From DATMNI01 sp035570275 (GTDB taxonomy: Bacteria; Acidobacteriota; Terriglobia; Bryobacterales; Bryobacteraceae): a stretch of 64,000 nucleotides of DNA. The DNA lies in NCBI GenBank assembly GCA_035570275.1, contig DATMNI010000100.1, forward strand, positions 8,307-72,306, written 5' to 3'. Within the stretch, counting starts at the first letter, position 1. Every line of letters starts with the position of its first letter. The notes beneath the pieces are model-generated. The model had not been told where the DNA came from. It made no database searches and saw nothing but the letters and a program-made list of their open reading frames with translations. A program made the translations under genes and the position numbers. Shown here in pieces: positions 1 through 8,859 of the stretch.

Positions 1-2
1 AG

Positions 3-1424
3 ACCTGGAAGTTACCGGCGAATAGTTTTACCGGGCGGACCAAGGTAACCATACGAGAACTCCTGACCCACACCGCGGGATTGACGGTGCATGGATTCGC
101 GGGTTATGCCTCGGACGCGCCGGTGCCAACCCTTTTACAAGTCTTGGACGGCGAAAAACCTGCCAACAGCGCCCCCATCCGTGTGGACACGGAACCCGGA
201 ACGGCCTGGCGATACTCCGGCGGCGGCTATGTGATCGCACAACAACTGTTGCAGGATGTTACCGGCGAACCCTTCGCCAAGCTGATGAACGATACCGTGC
301 TGACGCCGATTGGTATGGCGAAGAGCACCTACCAGCAGCCCTTGCCGAAGGACCGGCTTTCGGAAGTTGCCATGCCCTACCGCGGGGATGGGCAGCCCGT
401 TCCCGGTGGGCCGCATGTCTATCCCGAGATGGCTCCGGCCGGTCTGTGGACCACGCCCTCGGACTTGGCTCGCTACGCCATCGAAGTGCAAAGATCCTTA
501 ACGGGAGCTTCGAACCGCGTACTCTCGGCGGCGATGGTTCACCAGATGCTTACGCCGGGTCTGAATCAGCAGGGGCTGGGCCCGGGAACGGGCGGAAGCG
601 CTCAACACCCTTACTTTACGCACGGCGGGGCCAACGAAGGCTATCGTTGCAACCTTGTGGCCTACAACGATGGCGATGGACTGGTCGTCATGACGAATGG
701 GGATAATGGCGGCCAGTTGGCGTCCGATATACAACGCAGCGTGGCGCGCGAGTATGGTTGGCCGGACTTTCAGCCGGTGGAGCACACCGTTACCAAGGTG
801 GATTCGAAAATCCTCGATGCTTACGCCGGTGTTTACCGAGGCTCCGTTGATGTCTTCATGGTCACACGGGAAGGGGACCAGCTTTTCGTACAACTCGCGG
901 GACAGCCGAAATTCCCCGCATTCCCGGAGAGCGAGCGGAGGTTTTTCCTGAAGGTATTCGACGCTCAGATCGCTTTCGAAGCGGACTCCAACGGACGGGC
1001 CACCAAGCTTACCCTTCACCGGAATGGGACGGATCTTCCGGCAATGCGGCTGGACGATGCGGAGGCAAAACGAATCGCGGATGAGTCCGCGGCCAGCGCC
1101 GAGGCGGCGGCGAAAAGATTCAAGGAGCAAAAACCGGCGCCGGGAAGCGAAGCTGCGGTGCGCCGCGCCATCGAGGAACTGCGGCTGGGTAGACCCGACT
1201 ATTCCCGAATGAGTCCGGCATTTGCCGATGTGACCCGGCAACAGTTACCGGATCTGAAATCGACGGCGGTTCAACTGGGTACAGTGCAGTCGGTGACCTT
1301 CAAGGGGGTAGGGCAAGCCGGCCGCGACATCTACGAAGTGAAGTTCGAGAAGGGCTTGACGGAATTCCGCATCGCGATGACGCCGGATGGCAAAATCGAA
1401 GGCAGGGGATTTCGCCCCCTGTAG
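3..1424 (+). CDS. Serine beta-lactamase-like hydrolase with C-terminal DUF3471-type domain (5' partial)
   Basis: The reading frame is open from base 3, so the gene starts upstream of the window. The first codons read VTIRELLTHTAGL, the stretch that follows the SxxK serine in class C beta-lactamase/DD-peptidase-like proteins; the nucleophile itself lies outside. WRYSGGGY occupies the YxN motif position and YFTHGGANEGY supplies the HxG motif. After about residue 260 comes a beta-rich domain of the DUF3471 type (YAGVYRGSVDVFMV), then a C-terminal domain rich in charged residues ending GFRPL. Probably exported and acting on a peptide or ester; the substrate cannot be told. The C-terminal two domains are closely similar to the N-terminal part of the gene at 21915-23690, where the domain order is reversed. 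No operon partner is visible downstream. Confidence 0.85.
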   Translation, partial: TWKLPANSFTGRTKVTIRELLTHTAGLTVHGFAGYASDAPVPTLLQVLDGEKPANSAPIRVDTEPGTAWRYSGGGYVIAQQLLQDVTGEPFAKLMNDTVLTPIGMAKSTYQQPLPKDRLSEVAMPYRGDGQPVPGGPHVYPEMAPAGLWTTPSDLARYAIEVQRSLTGASNRVLSAAMVHQMLTPGLNQQGLGPGTGGSAQHPYFTHGGANEGYRCNLVAYNDGDGLVVMTNGDNGGQLASDIQRSVAREYGWPDFQPVEHTVTKVDSKILDAYAGVYRGSVDVFMVTREGDQLFVQLAGQPKFPAFPESERRFFLKVFDAQIAFEADSNGRATKLTLHRNGTDLPAMRLDDAEAKRIADESAASAEAAAKRFKEQKPAPGSEAAVRRAIEELRLGRPDYSRMSPAFADVTRQQLPDLKSTAVQLGTVQSVTFKGVGQAGRDIYEVKFEKGLTEFRIAMTPDGKIEGRGFRPL

Positions 1425-1473
1425 AAGTAACATACCCGGAAGCGATGCCCTCCCGCCGGGAACTTCGTCCGCT

Positions 1474-1645
1474 CTACTTGCGAGCGCCCGGGGGCTTGTC
1501 TTCCACCAGCCGGTACTTGCTCTCCTGCGCCTCGCGCTGGCGGGCCTCTTCCCGTAATGCCGTGAACCGCTTCAGCAGGGCCGGGACTTCGGCCTGCGCC
1601 TCCTGTCGGCCGCTCGATTGAAGGGCCCGGATGAGCCGCACCCGG
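1474..1645 (-). pseudogene. C-terminal remnant of an unidentified protein
   Basis: The minus strand is open from about 1692 down to a TAG at 1474-1476, with no good start codon or ribosome site. The last ~55 residues look protein-like: a basic/hydrophobic start (NRVRLIRALQSSGR), a charged amphipathic helix (LLKRFTALREEARQREAQE) and a tail KYRLVEDKPPGARK. I think it may be the end of a TPR-type secreted protein, because such proteins in this group often end in a charged helix, but I cannot prove it. The promoter of the next gene lies inside it. Confidence 0.35.
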
Positions 1646-1693
1646 TTGGAGTTCTTGCCGCAGAACCGGCGGCGGGCGGATCCACCGAGAGGC

Positions 1694-1699
1694 TATAAT
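1694..1699 (+). promoter_or_regulatory. -10 hexamer TATAAT next to the start codon
   Basis: A perfect TATAAT ends seven bases before the ATG at 1706, so transcription would start at or next to the start codon, giving a leaderless mRNA. No convincing -35 box is seen at the usual distance, and no Shine-Dalgarno sequence lies between. Confidence 0.55.
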
Positions 1700-1705
1700 A
1701 CTCGA

Positions 1706-3703
1706 ATGTTACGGACCGCAACTGCCGCATTGCTTCTCTGCGCCCTCGTTATAGCTTGTGCAATCGCCGGGACGCCCACCATCGATCAGTCGCTCAGCAT
1801 GAAGTCGGTCAGCGGCGCGCAGATTTCGCCCGACGGCCGCTACGTGGCCTATGGGGTGCAGCAGGCCAACTGGGAGGAGAACGATTTCTACCAGCAGATC
1901 TGGATTGCCGTAACGGCCACCGGTGAGCGCTACCAGCTTACCAGCGGCAAGAAGAACAGCAGCGCTCCGCAATGGTCGCCCGATTCCCGCCGCATCGCGT
2001 TCACTTCGGACCGCGATGGCAAACGCCAGATCTACCTGATCGCGCCCGCGGGCGGCGAGGCCGTTGCGCTCACCGCCGAAGAAAACGGCGTGAGCGCGGT
2101 CGCCTGGTCGCCCGACGGCGGTTCCATCGCGTTCGCCGCCTCGGGCCCCGATGCCAAGGCCAAGAAGGACCGTAAGGACAAATACGGCGATTTCGAAATC
2201 GTCACCGGCGACTACACCATGAACCATCTCTGGCTGGTGAAGGTTCCGGCCGACATTCCGTCCGACCCGAAGAAGCTGCCCCATCCCGAGGCCCTCACTT
2301 CGGGCGACCAGTTCAGCGTGGGCGCCTTCTCCTGGTCTCCGGACGGCAAGCACATCGCCTTCCAGGCCGGCCGCGACCCCGATCTGAGTTCCGGCGATAC
2401 CGAGCAGCTTTATCTGCTCGACGTGGCCGATCGGCACGTGCGCAAGCTGCTCAATGCCGGCGGCCCCAACGGAAATCCGAAGTGGTCGCCCGATGGCAAG
2501 CAGATCGCCTACACCACCGCCAACGGCAACCCGTTCTACTTTTACGCCAACAGCCGCATCGCCGTGATCCCCGCCGATGGAGGCTCGCCGCGTTTGCTGT
2601 CGCCGCGCGTGCTGTCGGAGGCCTTCGACGAGGACCCGAATCTGATCGATTGGGGCCCCGACGGTATCTACTTCACCGCCTCGCAGAAGACCAACGCCCA
2701 CGTCTTCCGTATCGACCCGGCCACGCGCAGCATCCGCCGCATCAGCAGCCCCGATCAGCTTCATATTTCCGCGGCGTCCTTCAGCAAGGACCATCGCATG
2801 ATGGCGGGCGCCGCCGCCGCGCCCAACCATTTCACCGAGGTGCTGGTCTCTGCCGTGGCCGATTTCGCTCCCCGGTACCTCACGGACGTCAGCGCGGAGT
2901 GGAAGGATTTCCAACTCGCGTCGCGCGAGGTGGTCCAGTGGAAATCGAGCGACGGGACCGCGATTGAAGGCATCCTGATGAAGCCCGCCGATTACGACCC
3001 TTCGCGGAAATATCCGCTGCTGGTGGTGATCCACGGCGGCCCCACAGGCGTCGATACCGCGGTACGCGCGGCCGACCGTTACTACCCCGTAGAGATGTTC
3101 GCGGCCAAGGGAGCGCTGGTCCTGAAGCCGAATTACCGCGGATCGGCCGGCTATGGCGAGACGTTCCGGTCGCTCAACGTCCGCAACCTGGGCGTGGGCG
3201 ATTACGAAGATGTGATCTCCGGCGTAGACGCGCTGATCGCCAGGGGTCTGGTGGATAAGGACCGCGTGGGCGCCATGGGCTGGAGCCAGGGCGGTTACAT
3301 TTCCGCTTTCATCACCTGTTATAGCGACCGGTTTAAGGCTGTCTCCGTGGGCGCGGGTATTTCCGACTGGACGACTTACTATGTCAACACCGACATCCAC
3401 CCGTTTACGCGCCAGTATTTGAAGGCGACGCCGTGGGAAGACCCCGAAATCTACAAGAAGACATCACCCATCACTTATGTGAGCCGCGCCAGAACCCCAA
3501 CGCTCATCCAGCACGGCGACCAGGACAAGCGGGTGCCGCCGCCCAACGCCTTCGAACTCTACCAGGCGCTCAAGGACCGCGGCGTGCCGGCGAAGCTGAT
3601 TCTGTATAAGGGCTTCGGCCACCCCATCAACAAACCCAAACAGCAGCGCGCCGTAATGGAGCACAACTACGAGTGGTTCACCAAGTACATCTGGGGCGAC
3701 TAA
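1706..3703 (+). CDS. Secreted S9 family peptidase (prolyl oligopeptidase / acylaminoacyl-peptidase type)
   Basis: A 665-residue serine peptidase. An N-terminal signal peptide (MLRTATAALLLCALVIACA) leads into a TolB/WD40-like beta-propeller at about residues 30-390, recognisable by repeated WSPDG and DSRRIAFTSDRDG blades. The C-terminal alpha/beta hydrolase domain contains the nucleophile in GWSQGGY (Ser near residue 527), the acid in HGDQDKRVPP (near 603) and the His in GFGHPINK (near 637). S9 enzymes cleave short peptides after proline or release blocked N-terminal residues, here presumably in the periplasm for peptide scavenging. I chose ATG 1706, not the in-frame ATG at 1631, because only 1706 gives a signal peptide and because TATAAT lies just upstream. 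The gene is followed by an unrelated gene 166 bases on. Confidence 0.93.
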   Translation: MLRTATAALLLCALVIACAIAGTPTIDQSLSMKSVSGAQISPDGRYVAYGVQQANWEENDFYQQIWIAVTATGERYQLTSGKKNSSAPQWSPDSRRIAFTSDRDGKRQIYLIAPAGGEAVALTAEENGVSAVAWSPDGGSIAFAASGPDAKAKKDRKDKYGDFEIVTGDYTMNHLWLVKVPADIPSDPKKLPHPEALTSGDQFSVGAFSWSPDGKHIAFQAGRDPDLSSGDTEQLYLLDVADRHVRKLLNAGGPNGNPKWSPDGKQIAYTTANGNPFYFYANSRIAVIPADGGSPRLLSPRVLSEAFDEDPNLIDWGPDGIYFTASQKTNAHVFRIDPATRSIRRISSPDQLHISAASFSKDHRMMAGAAAAPNHFTEVLVSAVADFAPRYLTDVSAEWKDFQLASREVVQWKSSDGTAIEGILMKPADYDPSRKYPLLVVIHGGPTGVDTAVRAADRYYPVEMFAAKGALVLKPNYRGSAGYGETFRSLNVRNLGVGDYEDVISGVDALIARGLVDKDRVGAMGWSQGGYISAFITCYSDRFKAVSVGAGISDWTTYYVNTDIHPFTRQYLKATPWEDPEIYKKTSPITYVSRARTPTLIQHGDQDKRVPPPNAFELYQALKDRGVPAKLILYKGFGHPINKPKQQRAVMEHNYEWFTKYIWGD

Positions 3704-3868
3704 CATCCGCCGGCCACGCGGCTTCAACCTTGGTGAGAAGGGCAGCAACGAGCATGACTGGTGCACCACCCCACTCGCAGGCGGCCCCAATGCGCTTGTC
3801 CGGGTAGACCTGGACGTTCCACGCCCGTTTTGCTGCGTGCTATCGTCAGTTCGATATCGCGCGTCAGG

Positions 3869-6800
3869 ATGCCACCGTCCAGTCCCAACACCAACGTACT
3901 CATCGGCGCCCTGGAGATCGCCCGCCGCGACCTGCTCGATCTCGGACTACGTAACACCCTCTTGAATTATCGCCCCCTGCGGGCCAAAGGCATCGAGGTA
4001 GTCGATGAAAAGCCGGGCGAGATATTCCGGATTCTTGTCCGGGAAGAGAAGTCCCTGACCTTTCTGCCTGGCGGGGAGCCAGAAGCAGGAAACGGGAATG
4101 GCGCTAAAGAGCAACTGGCACAGCCGGGGGATGAACGCGGTATCGCCGCCCGGCACACGGATTCGCGTCTGCAGACTTCTTATGCGTCCACTCAGCTCCA
4201 GAGCAGGCTGCTGGCCACCTACCACGCGGCACGAACGTCAATGGAGGAGCAGGGCGTAAACACGCTGTATCTGGCGCTGGGCATGCTGTCCTGGCGTGAA
4301 GACGACAACAGTGATAAGTTTAGCCGAGCGCCGCTGATTCTCATCCCGGTGGAACTCGAGCGATCCGACGCGCGCGACCGCTTTCACCTGAAATACACCG
4401 GTGACGAACTGGACGAGAATGTCTCGCTTGCTGAGAAGCTTAAGCAGAATTTCGGCATCAAGAACTTTCCAGACTTGCCCGAAGCTGATGACCTGGACGT
4501 GGACGACTATTTCACTAAAGTGCAGCGGCTAGCCGGCAGCCAGGCCGGTTGGACGGTAGATGCGGGCGCGGTCGCCCTGGGGTTCTTCTCCTTCGCGAAA
4601 TTCCTGATGTACCGGGACCTCGATCCCTCCACATGGCCTGCGGCGGACTCCATCCTCGGTCATGGGACTCTGCGCTGCCTGCTTGCTGAAGAAGGCTTTC
4701 ATCCTGCGACGTCGAACTACAGCGAAGACCGGCTGCTCGACGATCAGCTTCAGAATCGCGACATCGCTAATGTCGTCGATTCGGACAGCTCCCAGACGCT
4801 GGCGATTCTGGACTCGCTGGACGGCCACACGATGGTGATCCAGGGCCCGCCCGGAACCGGAAAGTCGCAAACGATCGTCAATCTTATCGCCGCTGCCGTC
4901 GGCGCGGGGAAACGAGTCCTGTTCGTCTCTGAAAAGATGGCCGCGCTCGATGTGGTCAAGCGTCGGCTGGACCGTGTGGGCTTGGGCGCGGGATGCCTGG
5001 AGTTACACAGTAACCGAACCAACAAGAAAACCATCATCGAGGAACTTCGCCACACGGTGTTGGGCGAACGGCTGGCCAGCCCGCGCGCGAGGGCCGAGCT
5101 CAGCCTGCTCGGCGATACCAGAGACCGCCTCAACGCATACTGTAAGGCCGTGAACGAGCCCATCGGGTCTACCGGCGAGAATCCCTGTACGGTCTATGGT
5201 AAGTTGCTTGGTGCTCAGGTTTCCCTCCAGGGCGTGGACCTGCCGCATCTGCAGATGGATGCGGCGGCCGGCTGGACCGCTGAGGAAGCGGTAAGGCGGA
5301 CGCAGTTGGTGGCCCAGTTGCAGAGCCGGGTATTACGGTCCGGGATTCCAAACCGGCACCCGTTCTGGGGTAGCCGACTGACAGTACTGCTCCCGACCGA
5401 CCGCGATCAGATTCGGAATCTATGTTTTCAGGCCGAGTCTGCAACTGCGCCTTATGAGACGTCGGCAAATTCTATAGCCAAGGCATTCTCCGTAGAAGCG
5501 CCGACGACGGAGGATGCCGTCGACGCGCTTTTCCGGTCGGCCCAATTTGTTCGACTGGCACCGGAGCTAGCCGGTGTCAACTTGACTCGGGACGACTGGA
5601 TTGGCGGCGAGCCGGTGATTCGGCAGGTACTCGGAGCCGGTCAACGGCACCGAAAGCTTCACGGGCAGTTCGGTACGGTATTGCGACGGGAAGCCTGGAC
5701 GACGGACGTCTCGGGGATACGGCAAAGCATTGCCGATGTCGGAGGCCGCTGGTGGCGCTTGTTGTCAGGGCGGTGGCGTGACGCCCGGAAGGCATTCGCG
5801 GCTATCTGCGTACCCCCGGCGCCGTCGGGTCAGACATCGCAACTTACCTTGCTCGATGCGATCGGGGAGGCGTCCGCGTGCGCCAACGATGTCGCTCGTG
5901 GTTCGGACTGCGTGGCTGCTCTGGTTGGTTCTTCATGGAAGGGGATCGATTCCGATTGGGATCTTCTCGAAGCCCAGGTCAATTGGGTCATCGGCGCCTG
6001 CAAGGGTATACGCGAAGGAACTCTCGCGGACTGGTGCCTGGACCCTCGACGCATAGCCGTCGGCAGAAGCGATGCCGCCGCGGAAGACCGCCAGTTTGAG
6101 ATCGCTCGAAAGGACTATCAGGCCGCAGTCCGCAACTGGTCCGGCCGGCTTCAGGTCGATGAGGCACGCTTGGCCGAGGGGCCGCTCTCCGTTCAACCGT
6201 TCCAGACATTGAAGGCCCGTTGGGCAACTCAGCGCACCCGTATCGACGAACTCCATGCCTTGGTCGCTTTCAACCAGATCGCGGCGGAATGTAAGGAAGA
6301 AGATCTCGCCAACATAGCATCCGTTGCCACAAGTTGGGAGCCCTCGGGCACATCGTTGCTATGGCTATACGAGAGCGCCCGGGCTGCCGCCTTACTACAG
6401 CGGGCATTCCAGGAGCGCAATGCGCTCGCCAGTTTCGATGGGGTTCGGCACGCTAATACGGTCTCGGAATTCCGTCGGCTCGATCTCCTTCAGATCGAGT
6501 ACAACCGGGCTGTGCTGGTGGCGAAGCACGCCCAGTCCTTGCCGGCGGGTGGTGGCACGGGAGAGATAGGAATCTTGTGGCGCGAATTTGAGAAGCGGGC
6601 GCGGTTCCTTCCGATCCGCACTTTGATTTCGAAGGCCGGCCACGCCATCCAGTCCATCAAACCGGTGTTCATGATGAGCCCGCTTTCGATTGCGAATTAC
6701 CTCCCGCCCGGTGCACTGACGTTCGACCTGATCATCTTCGACGAAGCCAGTCAGGTCCGGCCAGTGGATGCCCTTGGAGCCATCGTGCGTGGGCAGCAGG

Positions 6801-8617
6801 TAGTGGTGGTCGGTGACAGCCGGCAGTTGCCTCCGACCAGTTTCTTCGATGCGCTGGTGGCATCGGACGAAGACGAGCCGGACGAGGAAACTACGACCGC
6901 CTCAGACATCGAAAGCGTTCTGGGACTATTCTGTGCCCGCGGCGCACACCAGCGAATGCTGCGGTGGCATTACCGCAGCCGTCACGAATCGCTGATCGCG
7001 GTATCTAATCACTTGTTCTACGAAGACCGCCTGGTCGTATTCCCAAGTCCGGATCGAGGCCGGAACAAGCTAGGATTGGTTTACCGGCGCATCGAGAACG
7101 CGCCGTATGAGCGAAGCCGCACCCGGACGAATCCAGTGGAAGCCAAGGCGGTCGCGACGGCGGTGATGGCCCATGCCCGCAGCCAGCTACTGCTTCCCCG
7201 CGAGAGCCGCGAGACGTTGGGAGTCGCCGCCTTCAGCGTGGCGCAGATGGATGCGGTGCTGAACCAGGTGGAGTTGCTGCGCCGGCAGGACCCTTCGTGC
7301 GAAGAGTTCTTCTCCTATCCGCCACATGAGCCGTTCTTCGTCAAGAACCTCGAAAACCTGCAGGGTGACGAACGCGACGTCATTCTCATCAGCGTGGGTT
7401 ACGGACGTACCGCCGAGGGATATCTGGCGATGAGCTTCGGCCCTCTCAATCGAACAGGCGGCGAACGCCGTCTCAACGTTCTGATCAGCCGCGCCCGCAA
7501 ACGGTGCGAAGTGTTTACTACCCTTACAGCCGACGACATCGACATCTCAAAGACGAGTTCGGCGGGCGTATCCGCACTGAAGACGTTCCTCCACTACGCG
7601 CAGAGCGGGCAAATGGACGTGCCGCTACGAACCGGCCGTTTGCCCGATTCGGAGTTCGAAGAACAAGTGCTTCGCCAGTTGAGCGCCTTGGGTCACGAAG
7701 TGCACACACAGGTTGGCAGCGCCGGTTTTTTTCTGGACCTGGCGGTCGTGGACCCAGTGAATCCGGGCAGGTATTTGCTGGGGATCGAGTGCGACGGCGC
7801 GCGCTATCATAGCGCCCGGTCGGCCCGGGACCGCGACCGCCTCCGGCAAGCCGTCCTGGAAGGGTTGGGCTGGCGCATCCACCGGATCTGGTCGACGGAT
7901 TGGTTCCACAACCCGGACCAGGAACTGCGAAAAGTGGTGCAAGCAATCGAGACGGCCAAGACGCCTGGCCCGGCACCGGCACCGTCGCCCTCAGTTCGCG
8001 AGGCGGAAATCGTGCGACAGACGCCGTCTGAACCGACTCTAGCGCAAACCCGCCCGCCGGGCTCACCCGCGATTCCGTACGAATGCGCGCGGATAGCATG
8101 CCGGCTCGGCGGTGTCGAGATGCACCTGGTGGACCGCGGGCACTTGGCAGAGCTTCTCGCCGAGGTTGTGAATGTCGAAAGCCCGGTGCACGGGACGGAA
8201 GCGGCTCGGCGCGTGCTCAGTGGCGCCGGCATTCAGCGTTTCGGAAGCAGGATCCAGCAAGCGTTTGAGGAGGCTGTGCGGCTGGGTGTGGCCCGCAGCC
8301 TCTTCGTGGAGCGCAACGACTTCCTTTGGAGCCCGGCCATGCAGCAGCCGCCTGTACGCAACCGAAGCGAACTCTCAGCGGCATTCCGAAAGTTCGAATT
8401 CGTGGCGCCGGAGGAGATCCGGCGCGCGATCCTCATCGTGGTGCGGGAATCCCGCGGCATCGCTCCGGCCGAGGTTCCCGTTGCGGTCTGCCGGCTCTTC
8501 GGTTTTGCGCGCGTCACAGACGAAATGACCGCCGCGGTAGAACTGCATCGTGACGCCTTGCTTCAGGAGGCCCGACTGGTTCTACACGGCGTCAACCTGG
8601 TGTGGGCTCAAGACTGA
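3869..8617 (+). CDS. DUF4011 / SF1 helicase / Vsr-like nuclease / DUF3320 protein (Hhe-like antiphage candidate)
   Basis: A 1582-residue multidomain protein. Residues about 10-300 match the DUF4011 pattern (ARRDLLDLGLRNTLLNYRPL). Superfamily I helicase motifs follow in order: Walker A QGPPGTGKSQTI (~323), Walker B IIFDEASQV (~953), motif III VVGDSRQLPP (~978), motif IV HYRSRHESL (~1032), motif V LENLQGDERDVI (~1160) and motif VI LNVLISRARKR (~1200). A PD-(D/E)xK/Vsr-like domain at ~1260-1355 shows FFLDLAVVD and GIECDGARYHS. A DUF3320-like C-terminal region is present at ~1400-1580. From memory, the DUF4011-helicase-Vsr arrangement is the single-gene Hhe system reported as antiviral by Gao and colleagues (2020). 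Helicase and nuclease motifs look intact. The start at ATG 3869 is chosen because conserved sequence begins soon after it; an in-frame start at 3761 would add a non-conserved arginine-rich leader. It stands alone, with no other defence gene beside it. Confidence 0.88.
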   Translation: MPPSSPNTNVLIGALEIARRDLLDLGLRNTLLNYRPLRAKGIEVVDEKPGEIFRILVREEKSLTFLPGGEPEAGNGNGAKEQLAQPGDERGIAARHTDSRLQTSYASTQLQSRLLATYHAARTSMEEQGVNTLYLALGMLSWREDDNSDKFSRAPLILIPVELERSDARDRFHLKYTGDELDENVSLAEKLKQNFGIKNFPDLPEADDLDVDDYFTKVQRLAGSQAGWTVDAGAVALGFFSFAKFLMYRDLDPSTWPAADSILGHGTLRCLLAEEGFHPATSNYSEDRLLDDQLQNRDIANVVDSDSSQTLAILDSLDGHTMVIQGPPGTGKSQTIVNLIAAAVGAGKRVLFVSEKMAALDVVKRRLDRVGLGAGCLELHSNRTNKKTIIEELRHTVLGERLASPRARAELSLLGDTRDRLNAYCKAVNEPIGSTGENPCTVYGKLLGAQVSLQGVDLPHLQMDAAAGWTAEEAVRRTQLVAQLQSRVLRSGIPNRHPFWGSRLTVLLPTDRDQIRNLCFQAESATAPYETSANSIAKAFSVEAPTTEDAVDALFRSAQFVRLAPELAGVNLTRDDWIGGEPVIRQVLGAGQRHRKLHGQFGTVLRREAWTTDVSGIRQSIADVGGRWWRLLSGRWRDARKAFAAICVPPAPSGQTSQLTLLDAIGEASACANDVARGSDCVAALVGSSWKGIDSDWDLLEAQVNWVIGACKGIREGTLADWCLDPRRIAVGRSDAAAEDRQFEIARKDYQAAVRNWSGRLQVDEARLAEGPLSVQPFQTLKARWATQRTRIDELHALVAFNQIAAECKEEDLANIASVATSWEPSGTSLLWLYESARAAALLQRAFQERNALASFDGVRHANTVSEFRRLDLLQIEYNRAVLVAKHAQSLPAGGGTGEIGILWREFEKRARFLPIRTLISKAGHAIQSIKPVFMMSPLSIANYLPPGALTFDLIIFDEASQVRPVDALGAIVRGQQVVVVGDSRQLPPTSFFDALVASDEDEPDEETTTASDIESVLGLFCARGAHQRMLRWHYRSRHESLIAVSNHLFYEDRLVVFPSPDRGRNKLGLVYRRIENAPYERSRTRTNPVEAKAVATAVMAHARSQLLLPRESRETLGVAAFSVAQMDAVLNQVELLRRQDPSCEEFFSYPPHEPFFVKNLENLQGDERDVILISVGYGRTAEGYLAMSFGPLNRTGGERRLNVLISRARKRCEVFTTLTADDIDISKTSSAGVSALKTFLHYAQSGQMDVPLRTGRLPDSEFEEQVLRQLSALGHEVHTQVGSAGFFLDLAVVDPVNPGRYLLGIECDGARYHSARSARDRDRLRQAVLEGLGWRIHRIWSTDWFHNPDQELRKVVQAIETAKTPGPAPAPSPSVREAEIVRQTPSEPTLAQTRPPGSPAIPYECARIACRLGGVEMHLVDRGHLAELLAEVVNVESPVHGTEAARRVLSGAGIQRFGSRIQQAFEEAVRLGVARSLFVERNDFLWSPAMQQPPVRNRSELSAAFRKFEFVAPEEIRRAILIVVRESRGIAPAEVPVAVCRLFGFARVTDEMTAAVELHRDALLQEARLVLHGVNLVWAQD

Positions 8618-8799
8618 GCCGGGCGGCGGTAGTCGACAGCCGTCTGCCACGGACACGACCCGTGAAGACCGCCAAAATTGCCTTCAACGCACCTTCAGGA
8701 CGCCATCGAAATCGGCATGATAAACTGAAACGAAATGCCTGATGCCGGACAACCGGTGCCGGTTGAACGTTCGAAGGGCGAGAATTCTCCGCACTACCG

Positions 8800-8843
8800 G
8801 CAGGCGGATTGCCAATCCGCCGCAGGTTATCAACCTGCCCCAC
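8800..8843. repeat. Intergenic hairpin repeat, family 1, copy A
   Basis: Two adjacent short palindromes: GGCGGATT-GCC-AATCCGCC (8803-8821) and GCAGGTT-ATC-AACCTGC (8822-8838), then CCCCAC. Related blocks occur at 15044-15252, 27976-28126, 36217-36295 and 45105-45160. It ends 17 bases before the start codon of the RND pump gene. Confidence 0.85.
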
Positions 8844-8859
8844 AAATCGAGCGCCTCGT

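Noticed and set aside
498..1241. Long minus-strand open frame under the first gene
   Set aside because: It is the complement shadow of a well-supported hydrolase gene, and its translation is low-complexity with no known motif.
1631..1705. Earlier in-frame start for the S9 peptidase
   Set aside because: It adds 25 charged residues before the signal peptide, and the promoter TATAAT sits inside it.
3761..3868. Earlier in-frame start for the Hhe-like gene
   Set aside because: The extra leader is arginine-rich and has no family counterpart; conserved DUF4011 sequence begins just after ATG 3869.
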